From NCBI RefSeq assembly GCF_027359575.1, contig NZ_CP114784.1, positions 1,673,819 to 1,737,818 on the forward strand: a stretch of DNA of 64,000 nucleotides, in the 5' to 3' direction. Position numbers and translations under genes: made by a program. Positions 37,179 through 44,540 of the stretch are shown in pieces (position 1 is the first letter of the stretch; every line of letters starts with the position of its first letter). This stretch comes from Prochlorococcus marinus str. MIT 0917 (GTDB lineage: Bacteria; Cyanobacteriota; Cyanobacteriia; PCC-6307; Cyanobiaceae). Below the pieces are notes generated by a model. It worked only from the letters and a program-made list of their open reading frames with translations. It was not told the DNA's origin and ran no database searches.

Positions 37179-37958
37179 ATGTATAATTCTATTCAAGAAG
37201 AAGGACAAAATAAGATCACTGAAGTGAAAGTATTCTCCGTTCCATTTGCTCTAGGAGAAATTAAAGAAAACATTATTATTTCTACTAATAATTCATTTGA
37301 AACTTCTAAAGAAGAAATAATCAATCAAGCATTTAATTTTCATTCACAAGGAAACATTTCAGAAGCAGCAAAATATTATCAATATTGCATTAAGCAAGGT
37401 TTGATTGACCACAGAGTTTTTTCTAATTATGGAGTTATATTAAAAGATCTTGGCAAATTAAAAGAAGCAGAATCTTTACAGTGCAAAGCAATTGAACTTA
37501 ATCCTAATTTCGCTAATGCTCATCACAATCTGGGAAACATATTAAAAGATCTTGGCAAATTACAAGAAGCAGAATTGTCATATCGCAAAGCAATAGAAAT
37601 CAAACCTAATTACGCAGATGCTCATTTGAATCTAGGAAACATATTGAGTGATCTTGGCAAATTACAAGAAGCAGAATTATCTATTCGCAAAGCAATAGAA
37701 ATCAAACCTGATTTCGCAGCCGGACATTACAATCTCGGAATCATATTGAACGATCTTGGAAAGTTACAAGAGGCAGAATTATCACTACGCAAAGCGATTT
37801 GTCTTAATAAAAGCTTAGATAATGTAATTTCCTCACTTGGATCAGTTTTAATGAGGCAAGGTAAGCATAAAGAAGGTATTCAGAAATTAAGAGAGGGAGA
37901 TGGTTGTGTAAAAATGGATTATCGTTCTCCATCAAAAACAATAAAGTTTTTTAAATAA
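37179..37958 (+). CDS. TPR-repeat protein, short member of the duplicated module
   Basis: A 259-residue protein. An N-terminal block of about 60 residues (ITEVKVFSVPFALGEIKENI) is shared with the larger TPR gene at 38623. A first TPR (GNISEAAKYYQYCIKQG) and about four 34-residue repeats of the form LGKLQEAELSYRKAIEIKP then follow. The C-terminus (MRQGKHKEGIQKLREGDG) is also shared. TPRs bind proteins or peptides. There is no signal peptide or transmembrane segment. Its stop overlaps the start of the dioxygenase gene by one base (TAATG), so the two products are made together. Confidence 0.85.
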   Translation: MYNSIQEEGQNKITEVKVFSVPFALGEIKENIIISTNNSFETSKEEIINQAFNFHSQGNISEAAKYYQYCIKQGLIDHRVFSNYGVILKDLGKLKEAESLQCKAIELNPNFANAHHNLGNILKDLGKLQEAELSYRKAIEIKPNYADAHLNLGNILSDLGKLQEAELSIRKAIEIKPDFAAGHYNLGIILNDLGKLQEAELSLRKAICLNKSLDNVISSLGSVLMRQGKHKEGIQKLREGDGCVKMDYRSPSKTIKFFK

Positions 37959-38557
37959 TGGAAAGAGTAATATTAGCAAAACCAAAATCTAATCCCACAT
38001 TTATTAGCTCCTGGATTATCAAACCAACTTCATTATGTGATGAATTAATAAAATATTTTGAAGCAAATAAAAGCAAACAATATTTAGGGGTAACCGCATC
38101 GGGATTAAATCCAGAAATCAAAGACACTACAGATTTATCTATAAAACCAAAAGATATACTTATACCTGGAAATGAAATTTTTAAAAATTATATCGAAGAA
38201 ATTCATAAATGTCATAAAGATTATATTTCTCAATGGGAGTTTTTAGAAAATAATCCTACAGCATATGAAATAGGGACATTCGCAATGGTTAGATATAAAC
38301 CTGGGCAGCATTTCAAGAAAATACATACTGAACGTTTTAGCTTGGACACACTTCATCGCGTTTTTGTATTTATGACTTACTTGAATGATGTAGAGGAAGG
38401 TGGTTCTACATACTTTAGTAATTATGATCTTGATATAAAACCTAAAAAAGGATTAACTTTAATCTGGCCTGCTGAATGGACCCACGCACATAGAGGCAAA
38501 ATATTAAAATCCGGATTAAAATATATTATTAGTGGTTGGATAGATTTTAGTTATTAA
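37958..38557 (+). CDS. Fe(II)/2-oxoglutarate-dependent dioxygenase, prolyl 4-hydroxylase-like (first copy)
   Basis: A 199-residue double-stranded beta-helix enzyme. The likely iron ligands are His123 and Glu125 (HTER) and His178 (WTHAHRG), with Lys188 ten residues after the distal His in the 2-oxoglutarate position, the spacing of prolyl 4-hydroxylases. The acidic ligand is Glu, whereas P4H enzymes usually have Asp. YKPGQHFKKIHTE, TYLNDVEEGGSTYF and KKGLTLIWPAEWTH are the core strands. It is coupled to the upstream TPR gene by TAATG. A paralogue with the same arrangement is at 40617. Confidence 0.88.
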   Translation: MERVILAKPKSNPTFISSWIIKPTSLCDELIKYFEANKSKQYLGVTASGLNPEIKDTTDLSIKPKDILIPGNEIFKNYIEEIHKCHKDYISQWEFLENNPTAYEIGTFAMVRYKPGQHFKKIHTERFSLDTLHRVFVFMTYLNDVEEGGSTYFSNYDLDIKPKKGLTLIWPAEWTHAHRGKILKSGLKYIISGWIDFSY

Positions 38558-38622
38558 TTAAAAAATAACCTAATTTAAGTAGTAAAATCTGAAGAACCAC
38601 AAGAGAGAAAAGATAAGAGAAG

Positions 38623-40617
38623 ATGGATGGCTCTACTCAGGAAGGAGAAGTAAAGAAAAAAGTCACTGAAGTAAAAACATACTCAGTTCCATATGAGTTC
38701 AAAGAAATCAAAGAAAATATTACTGTTAATACAAATACTTCTTCTAAACCTTCTAAAGAACAAATAATTAATCAAGCAATTCAGTTTCACCTAAAAGGAA
38801 ATATTATAGAAGCAGGTGAACTTTATCAGTATTGTATAAATCAAGGTTTTAAAGATCACCGAGTTTTTTCTAATTATGGAGTTATATTAAAAGATCTTGG
38901 TAAATTAAAAGAAGCAGAATTGTCATATTGCAAAGCAATTGAAATCAAACCTGATTACGCAGATGCTCATTACAATCTGGGAATCATGTTGAAAGATCTT
39001 GGTAAATTAAAAGAAGCAGAATTGTCATATTGCAAAGCAATTGAAATCAAACCTGATTACGCAGATGCTCATTACAATCTGGGAATCATGTTGAAAGATC
39101 TTGGTAAATTACAAGACGCAGAATTGTCATATCGCAAAGCAATTGAAATCAAATCTGATTACGCAGATGCTCATTACAATCTGGGAATCATATTGAAAGA
39201 TCTTGGTAAATTAAAAGAAGCAGAATTATCGACTCGCAAAGCAATTGAAATCAAACCTGATTACGCAGATGCTCATTCCAATCTGGGAATCATATTGAGA
39301 GCTCTTGGTAAATTAAAAGAAGCAGAATTATCGACTCGCAAAGCAATTGAAATCAAACCTGATTATGCAGATGCTCATTCCAATCTAGGAAATATATTGA
39401 GAGCTCTTGGTAAATTAAAAGAAGCAGAATTATCGACTCGCAAAGCAATTGAAATCAAACCTGATTACGCAGAGGCTCATTACAATCTGGGAATTATATT
39501 GAGTGATATGGGCAACTTACAAGAAGCAGAATTGTCATATCGCAAAGCAATTGAAATCAAACCTGATTACGCAGATGCTAATTACAATCTGGGAATTATA
39601 TTGAAAGATCTTGGTAAATTAAAAGAAGCAGAATTATCGACTCGCAAAGCAATTGAAATCAAACCTGATTACGCAGATGCTCATTCCAATCTGGGAAATA
39701 TATTGAAAGATCTTGGTAAATTAAAAGAAGCAGAATTATCGACTCGCAAAGCAATTGAAATCAAACCTGATTACGCAGAGGCTCATTACAATCTGGGAAT
39801 TATATTGAGTGATATGGGCAACTTACAAGAAGCAGAATTGTCATATCGCAAAGCAATTGAAATCAAACCTGATTACGCAGAGGCTCATTACAATCTGGGA
39901 ATTATATTGAGTGATATGGGCAACTTACAAGAAGCAGAATTGTCATATCGCAAAACAATTGAAATAAAACCTGATTTCGCAGAGGTGCATTCTAATCTGG
40001 GAAATATATTAAAGGATCTTGGCAAATTACAAGAAGCAGAATTGTCATACCGCAAAGCAATTGAAATCAAACCTGATTACGCAGAGGCTTATTCCAATCT
40101 AGGAAATATATTGAGAGCTCTTGGTAAATTAAAAGACGCAGAATTATCGACTCGCAAAGCAATTGAAATAAAACCTGATTACGCAGAGGCTCATTACAAT
40201 CTGGGAATCATATTGAAAGATCTTGGCAAACTTCAAGAAGCAGAATTGTCATATCGCAAAGCAATTGAAATAAAACCTGATTACGCAGAGGCTCATTCTA
40301 ATCGGGGAATCATATTGAGTGATCTTGGCAAATTACAAGAAGCAGAATTATCGACTCGCAAAGCAATTAAATATAATCCTAATATAGGGGAAGCATATTT
40401 TTACTTAGGCAATATTTTAAAAGCTAGTGCTAAGTTTGATGAGGCTTTGTACAACTACAAAAAAGCAAAAGAAAACAAAATTGAACCTAAAAAATGTATA
40501 GCTGCTATCGGAAAAGTGCTTTTAAATCAGGGAAAGCATATTGAAGGTATACAAAATATCAGAGAAGGAGATGGCTCAATTATATTTGATCTTAAGAAAG
40601 GATTTTCGAGAATCTAA
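38623..40617 (+). CDS. Large TPR-repeat protein (about 17 repeats, recently expanded)
   Basis: A 664-residue protein built from an N-terminal block like that of the 37179 gene (VTEVKTYSVPYEFKEIKENI), one divergent TPR, fifteen nearly identical 34-residue repeats (LGKLKEAELSTRKAIEIKP with DYADAHSNLGNIL-type ends), one degenerate TPR (KFDEALYNYKKAKEN) and a conserved tail (LLNQGKHIEGIQNIREGDG). The repeats are also nearly identical in DNA at 102-base spacing, which implies recent expansion. It should form a long superhelix for protein binding. It has no signal peptide. The stop overlaps the next dioxygenase start (TAATG). Confidence 0.88.
   Translation: MDGSTQEGEVKKKVTEVKTYSVPYEFKEIKENITVNTNTSSKPSKEQIINQAIQFHLKGNIIEAGELYQYCINQGFKDHRVFSNYGVILKDLGKLKEAELSYCKAIEIKPDYADAHYNLGIMLKDLGKLKEAELSYCKAIEIKPDYADAHYNLGIMLKDLGKLQDAELSYRKAIEIKSDYADAHYNLGIILKDLGKLKEAELSTRKAIEIKPDYADAHSNLGIILRALGKLKEAELSTRKAIEIKPDYADAHSNLGNILRALGKLKEAELSTRKAIEIKPDYAEAHYNLGIILSDMGNLQEAELSYRKAIEIKPDYADANYNLGIILKDLGKLKEAELSTRKAIEIKPDYADAHSNLGNILKDLGKLKEAELSTRKAIEIKPDYAEAHYNLGIILSDMGNLQEAELSYRKAIEIKPDYAEAHYNLGIILSDMGNLQEAELSYRKTIEIKPDFAEVHSNLGNILKDLGKLQEAELSYRKAIEIKPDYAEAYSNLGNILRALGKLKDAELSTRKAIEIKPDYAEAHYNLGIILKDLGKLQEAELSYRKAIEIKPDYAEAHSNRGIILSDLGKLQEAELSTRKAIKYNPNIGEAYFYLGNILKASAKFDEALYNYKKAKENKIEPKKCIAAIGKVLLNQGKHIEGIQNIREGDGSIIFDLKKGFSRI
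38878..40370 (+). repeat. Tandem array of about fifteen 102-base repeats encoding TPRs
   Basis: The unit contains gaagcagaatt, tcgcaaagcaattgaaat and cctgattacgcaga at 102-base intervals. A higher-order duplication is visible: the stretch starting at 39421 recurs at 39727, 306 bases (three units) on, with very few differences. This marks unequal recombination or slippage in blocks of three units. Confidence 0.9.
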
Positions 40618-41219
40618 TGACAAAGCGAGTAAATTTAGAGAAATCAAAACTCTCTCCTAACTTTATAGGTTCATGGGAAATAGAATCTTCATTATGTGAT
40701 CAAATAATAGCTTATTATGATAAGAATAAAGAAAAACAAATAAAAGGTGCAACTGGTCTTGGAGGTATCAGTTTAGAAACTAAAGACAGAAGCGATATAT
40801 CTATGTCTCCAAAAGATATAAATCTAAAAGGCAACGAAATATTCAATAAATACTTTGCGAGCTTATATGAATTATATAAAGACTATAATAAACAATGGCC
40901 ATTTCTAGCATCAATTGTTTCTACTCTTGAAATAGGTAGATTCAATATAGGAAAATATAGACCTGGTCAGCACTTTAAAAGAATACATACTGAACGATCC
41001 AATCTAGGTACACTTCACAGATTATTAGCATTTATGACCTATTTAAATGATGTAGAAGATGGAGGATCAACATATTTCTCACATTATGATTTAGATATAA
41101 AACCTCGAAAGGGACTAACTATTATTTGGCCAGCTGAATGGACTCACTCACATAAAGGTAATATTGTAAATACAGGTTCAAAATATATTATTACTGGCTG
41201 GTTAACATTTCCAAAATAA
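40617..41219 (+). CDS. Fe(II)/2-oxoglutarate-dependent dioxygenase, prolyl 4-hydroxylase-like (second copy)
   Basis: A 200-residue paralogue of the enzyme at 37958. Ligand positions match: His124 and Glu126 (HTER), His179 (WTHSHKG), and Lys189 for 2-oxoglutarate. Strands YRPGQHFKRIHTE, MTYLNDVEDGGSTYFSHYD and RKGLTIIWPAEWTH are nearly identical to the first copy, while the N-terminal 90 residues are more divergent, perhaps setting partner choice. It is coupled to the large TPR gene by TAATG, exactly as in the first module. Confidence 0.88.
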   Translation: MTKRVNLEKSKLSPNFIGSWEIESSLCDQIIAYYDKNKEKQIKGATGLGGISLETKDRSDISMSPKDINLKGNEIFNKYFASLYELYKDYNKQWPFLASIVSTLEIGRFNIGKYRPGQHFKRIHTERSNLGTLHRLLAFMTYLNDVEDGGSTYFSHYDLDIKPRKGLTIIWPAEWTHSHKGNIVNTGSKYIITGWLTFPK

Positions 41220-41282
41220 AACATATTCTAACAATTCAGACCTATTACAATAATATTAGTATTTCAAAATTCAAAAAAATAA

Positions 41283-41939
41283 ATGAGATTTGTAAATATT
41301 AAAAATAGGAAGTTTGCTACAGTAATTTATCAATTATCAGCTGCTTTCCTTCAAAGTTATACTCAGACAATAAAAGCCTCTAAATGGAATAAACATAAGT
41401 GGAAAGGGCTTACATTAATGAAAGATCCAATGACTCTAAGTATCTACATGATGATGATACAAGAAATAAAGCCTAAAACTATATTGGAATTTGGAACATA
41501 TGATGGAGGTAGTTCTCTATGGATGGAAGATATTATGAAATCTCTATCATTAGATTGTAAAATTCATACTTTTGATATTAACCCAGACAGAGTAAAACTT
41601 CCAGAAGATAGCAAAATAAAATACCATCAACTTGACAATAACAAAATCAATGAATTTATAGATAAAAGTAGAGATTTATTCGAAAATATGGAAAGCCCAA
41701 TTCTAATTATTGAAGACTCTCATGTAAATGTTGACGAGATAGTTAGATCTATTGATCCTTTCTTAAGATCTGGAGATTATCTAGTAATAGAAGATACGTT
41801 AGATCAAATAAAGTATCAAGAGACAATACAATCTGAGAATGGTATAAGAAATCTGAATTATGAAGTTGATACTTATTTTTGCGATTTTTGGGGAATGAAT
41901 AATAGTTGGAATATAAACTCTATTTTTAGAAAAGTATAG
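41283..41939 (+). CDS. CmcI/cephalosporin-hydroxylase-family methyltransferase-like protein
   Basis: A 218-residue protein of the CmcI fold (class I SAM-binding). Motif I is KTILEFGTYDGGSSLWMED, the acidic motif II region is IHTFDINPDRV, and LIIEDSHVNVDEIVRSIDPF with GDYLVIEDTLD carries likely metal-binding acids. Relatives methylate sugars (often rhamnosyl) or small molecules. It follows the second dioxygenase by 63 bases on the same strand and may be cotranscribed with it. Confidence 0.82.
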   Translation: MRFVNIKNRKFATVIYQLSAAFLQSYTQTIKASKWNKHKWKGLTLMKDPMTLSIYMMMIQEIKPKTILEFGTYDGGSSLWMEDIMKSLSLDCKIHTFDINPDRVKLPEDSKIKYHQLDNNKINEFIDKSRDLFENMESPILIIEDSHVNVDEIVRSIDPFLRSGDYLVIEDTLDQIKYQETIQSENGIRNLNYEVDTYFCDFWGMNNSWNINSIFRKV

Positions 41940-42127
41940 TTATTAAGTTTTTATTATTGAATCAAACAAATTATTATATAAATACAATTTATAAGAAGAT
42001 ACAAAACAACCAGGCTTACAGAAATGAGTACGTTTTAAAGAGAAGGATGCCAATACTTTCAGATCTATTTATCAATTTTGGGTTTCTAAAGGCGAATAAA
42101 TAATTATTATAAAAATATGAAAATCAA

Positions 42128-42337
42128 ATGAGAAAACAAGGCATTTGGTTAAATATTTCAAGCAGAAATGATGACCTATCTCAACTAATTGAGGAGTATT
42201 CAGAACAGTTCAATCTATCCAAAGCAGATACGGTTGCTGAGATTCTTAGAGCGTATCCAAAACTTCTTGCTTACAAGCACAGAGTTATGGAGCAAGAAAG
42301 TAGATCATTTGGGAGGATATTTTCTAATGCCGTATGA
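42128..42337 (+). CDS. Small hypothetical protein, possible ribbon-helix-helix regulator
   Basis: A 69-residue protein. A short strand-like start (KQGIWLNISSRNDDLSQLIE) is followed by two predicted helices with FNLSKADTVAEILRAYPKLL, a layout reminiscent of ribbon-helix-helix DNA-binding proteins. No family can be named. It overlaps the next tiny ORF by 11 bases and ends about 100 bases before a strong terminator, at the right end of the island. Confidence 0.5.
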   Translation: MRKQGIWLNISSRNDDLSQLIEEYSEQFNLSKADTVAEILRAYPKLLAYKHRVMEQESRSFGRIFSNAV

Positions 42338-42410
42338 AAAGAACAAATCCGCCTACCAAGACGATGCTTATTTTGAGCGAGAGCGTAGAAAAGATTTAGT
42401 TAATACATAG
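42327..42410 (+). CDS. 27-residue ORF coupled to the preceding small gene
   Basis: ATG at 42327 is preceded by a strong Shine-Dalgarno gggagg at 42311-42316, 10 bases upstream. It encodes a highly charged 27-residue peptide (MPYEKNKSAYQDD, then AYFERERRKDLVNT). It overlaps the 42128 gene by 11 bases. The good ribosome site is the main support; the function is unknown. Confidence 0.5.
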   Translation: MPYEKNKSAYQDDAYFERERRKDLVNT

Positions 42411-42441
42411 AACAGAAGATCCTATTCCTCATTTGGATTAG

Positions 42442-42470
42442 AGAGCACCTACCGTTACAGGTGCTCTTTC
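42442..42470 (+). terminator. Intrinsic terminator at the right end of the island operon
   Basis: A perfect 9-base stem (agagcacct / aggtgctct) with an 8-base loop, followed by a T-rich run. It would end transcription of the small genes at 42128-42410. Confidence 0.85.
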
Positions 42471-42674
42471 TTTATGCTTTTTTGCGTGTGGACTGACCCT
42501 GATGGTTATGTAAGTGAGTTGTTATGGGACTTATCGGGTACTTACATACCAGTTTTACTCCTCTCGGAATCGCCTCTAATACCCTTGTTTTCGACGGAAG
42601 GCATATTCTATTTCTCTCTAAAACATTGTTGTGATAGGCGGTTACAGCATAGTGAATTGATGGTAAATAGGCAT

Positions 42675-42698
42675 TAAAAAAGCACCTTTCGGTGCTTA
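42675..42698 (-). terminator. Terminator of tRNA-Phe
   Basis: On the minus strand the hairpin aagcacc-gaaa-ggtgctt is followed by a T run, just downstream of the tRNA-Phe 3' end. A degraded copy accompanies the tRNA remnant at 35.77-35.82 kb. Confidence 0.8.
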
Positions 42699-42702
42699 AT
42701 AA

Positions 42703-42778
42703 TGGTGCCAGGACCCAGATTTGAACTGGGGACACGGCGATTTTCAGTCGCCTGCTCTACCAACTGAGCTATCCCGGC
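42703..42778 (-). tRNA. tRNA-Phe (GAA)
   Basis: On the minus strand the gene starts GCCGGGATAGCTCAG, has the anticodon loop CTGAAAA (anticodon GAA) and T-arm GTTCAAATC, and ends with the acceptor strand TCCTGGC, discriminator A and an encoded CCA. The cloverleaf is complete. Its 3' end is duplicated at 35.8 kb, marking it as the integration site of the adjoining island. Confidence 0.97.
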
Positions 42779-42921
42779 ATTAACCCTTGATAATCTACCA
42801 ATTCGTAAGTACTTTATAGAAAAATAAATTGAAATCTCCTTAATTTTCTTTTGTCAATTGCAAACGTAATTTGAAAATCATGAGAACGCTAGCTTCTCCA
42901 TGGTTTTGTTGTAAGCAAATT

Positions 42922-43191
42922 TCATAACGTAGGAATAGCTTTAATCATCCGAACCAATGTTTTATGAGCATCTGAGCAGTCTTGAAGAATATGATCAAAT
43001 TTTATTTCCAATGTCTTGTTATCAATTTGAAGCTGGAGAGATTCTTTAGATATGCTTATCATTGTTGCTGATTTAAAAGTTTTAACTTTTCCATAATATT
43101 TTGCATATGCATTGACTGCATCCTTATGGTCCTTGTTCATATGATTACATATTCTTGTACTTGACTCTTGGGTGATTGGTTCGGGATTCAT
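42922..43191 (-). CDS. DUF2470 domain protein
   Basis: An 89-residue protein matching the DUF2470 domain, otherwise found at the C-terminus of heme-degrading HugZ-like proteins. The motif ICNHMNKDHKDAVNAYAKYY near residue 14 is diagnostic. As a stand-alone domain its role is unknown; a link to heme or tetrapyrrole handling is possible by analogy. It is the first core gene beyond the tRNA-Phe. Confidence 0.8.
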   Translation of the reverse strand: MNPEPITQESSTRICNHMNKDHKDAVNAYAKYYGKVKTFKSATMISISKESLQLQIDNKTLEIKFDHILQDCSDAHKTLVRMIKAIPTL

Positions 43192-43286
43192 AAGTTTTTT
43201 TACTATTGACTTTGGAATTAATTAATAATTTAGTTAAGTTTAAAGAAAGTAAAATTAAAAATTTCATAAAGAATTTAATCCTTTAT

Positions 43287-44522
43287 TCATAATAATCTCT
43301 GCAATGCAATACTTGCCACTCCTGCTGCGGGTGGGGTATTGCAAACTTTTATTGGTATACCGATTTCTTTTTCTCTTATTTTTTTCCAAGTAATATTTTT
43401 TGCACCTCCTCCAATAGTAATTATTCGCTTAGGTAAATCAGCTCCTAATTCATGAAGTTTCTGCCAGCCTTTCGCTTCTATTTTCGCCAATCCTTCAAAT
43501 AATGCATGTAGATAAAGAGAATCACTTACTGGTCTGGGCTCAAGTTTAGGTTTTAAACTGGGATCATCTATTGGGAATCTTTCGCCTTGATTTGATAGTG
43601 GAAGAAGATTCAATCCGGTAGACTTATTAGGATTTATTTGTTTGCTTAGTTCTTCAATATATTCAATATCAAAGAAATCTAAGAGTATCGCTGCCCCTGC
43701 ATTAGATGCTCCCCCAGATAACCAATTCCCAAATAATTTATGATTTGATATGCCTTTGCCTGAAAGGGCTTTATTAACAAACTTCTTAATAACTATTGTG
43801 CTACCAAGGATTGTTATACCATCATTTTTATTAGGTAAAGTTGCTAAAACTCCAGCATTAGAATCTGTCGTTCCTGCTATGATTTGAAGGTTTTTTGGTA
43901 AATTTAATTCATGGGCTTTTTTAATACATATATTTCCCATTATTTGTCCTGAAGGAATTATTTTAGGAAGACATTTTAACCATTTTAAATTTTGAAATTT
44001 TGCTGGCCATGAACTATTTGATATTTCCCATCCCATCCTAATATTGTTACCTTCTTCACCATATTCCCAATTATTGATAAGCCATCCACTCACCCAATCT
44101 GCTTGGTGCCTTAAGATTATTTCATTACCGTATAAGGCTATAAGTCTTAATGCTCTCCCAACACTTCCACTTATGCTTGAGCCAGCACATTCTTTGGTAA
44201 ATATCTTTTTAATATCGTATGAATATTCCGAACAAGATACAAAATAAGGTAGGGCTTTTCCTAAAGGTTCTCCATTTCTTTTGCATGCTAAAAGTGTTCC
44301 AGAAGTACCCGCTATTGAACAAGAAACCAATTTTTCTTTTAGACTTTTTGGAATTTCTTGTATTAGATTTTTGAGGCTATTTATCCAGTCTTCCGATATT
44401 TCGAGACCTTTAGAGTATGTTTTTGATGATGTGAATAGTATTTTTTTTTTAGTATTGATTATTGCAATTCTTGTACCCGATGTACCAAGATCTATGCCAA
44501 GTACAAGAGAATCATTTAACAT
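43287..44522 (-). CDS. FGGY-family carbohydrate kinase (xylulokinase-like)
   Basis: A 411-residue sugar kinase of the FGGY/ASKHA fold. The phosphate-1 motif is VLGIDLGTSGTRIAI, the second-domain motif is IIAGTTDSNAGVLATLPN, and the adenosine segment is RIITIGGGAKNITWKKIRE. It is shorter than typical bacterial xylulokinases (about 480-500 residues), as in cyanobacterial and plant XK-1-type enzymes. The sugar is likely D-xylulose or D-ribulose but is not settled by sequence. It follows metK by 18 bases. Confidence 0.88.
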   Translation of the reverse strand: MLNDSLVLGIDLGTSGTRIAIINTKKKILFTSSKTYSKGLEISEDWINSLKNLIQEIPKSLKEKLVSCSIAGTSGTLLACKRNGEPLGKALPYFVSCSEYSYDIKKIFTKECAGSSISGSVGRALRLIALYGNEIILRHQADWVSGWLINNWEYGEEGNNIRMGWEISNSSWPAKFQNLKWLKCLPKIIPSGQIMGNICIKKAHELNLPKNLQIIAGTTDSNAGVLATLPNKNDGITILGSTIVIKKFVNKALSGKGISNHKLFGNWLSGGASNAGAAILLDFFDIEYIEELSKQINPNKSTGLNLLPLSNQGERFPIDDPSLKPKLEPRPVSDSLYLHALFEGLAKIEAKGWQKLHELGADLPKRIITIGGGAKNITWKKIREKEIGIPIKVCNTPPAAGVASIALQRLL

Positions 44523-44540
44523 TTTTTGATTTAAATCTTT

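Noticed and set aside
39888-40070. Minus-strand ORF inside the large TPR gene
   Set aside because: It is a shadow of the repeat array; its sequence repeats in step with the 102-base TPR unit.
38878-40370. Possible CRISPR array
   Set aside because: Regular repeats are present, but they are 102 bases long, in frame, without variable spacers, and encode TPRs.
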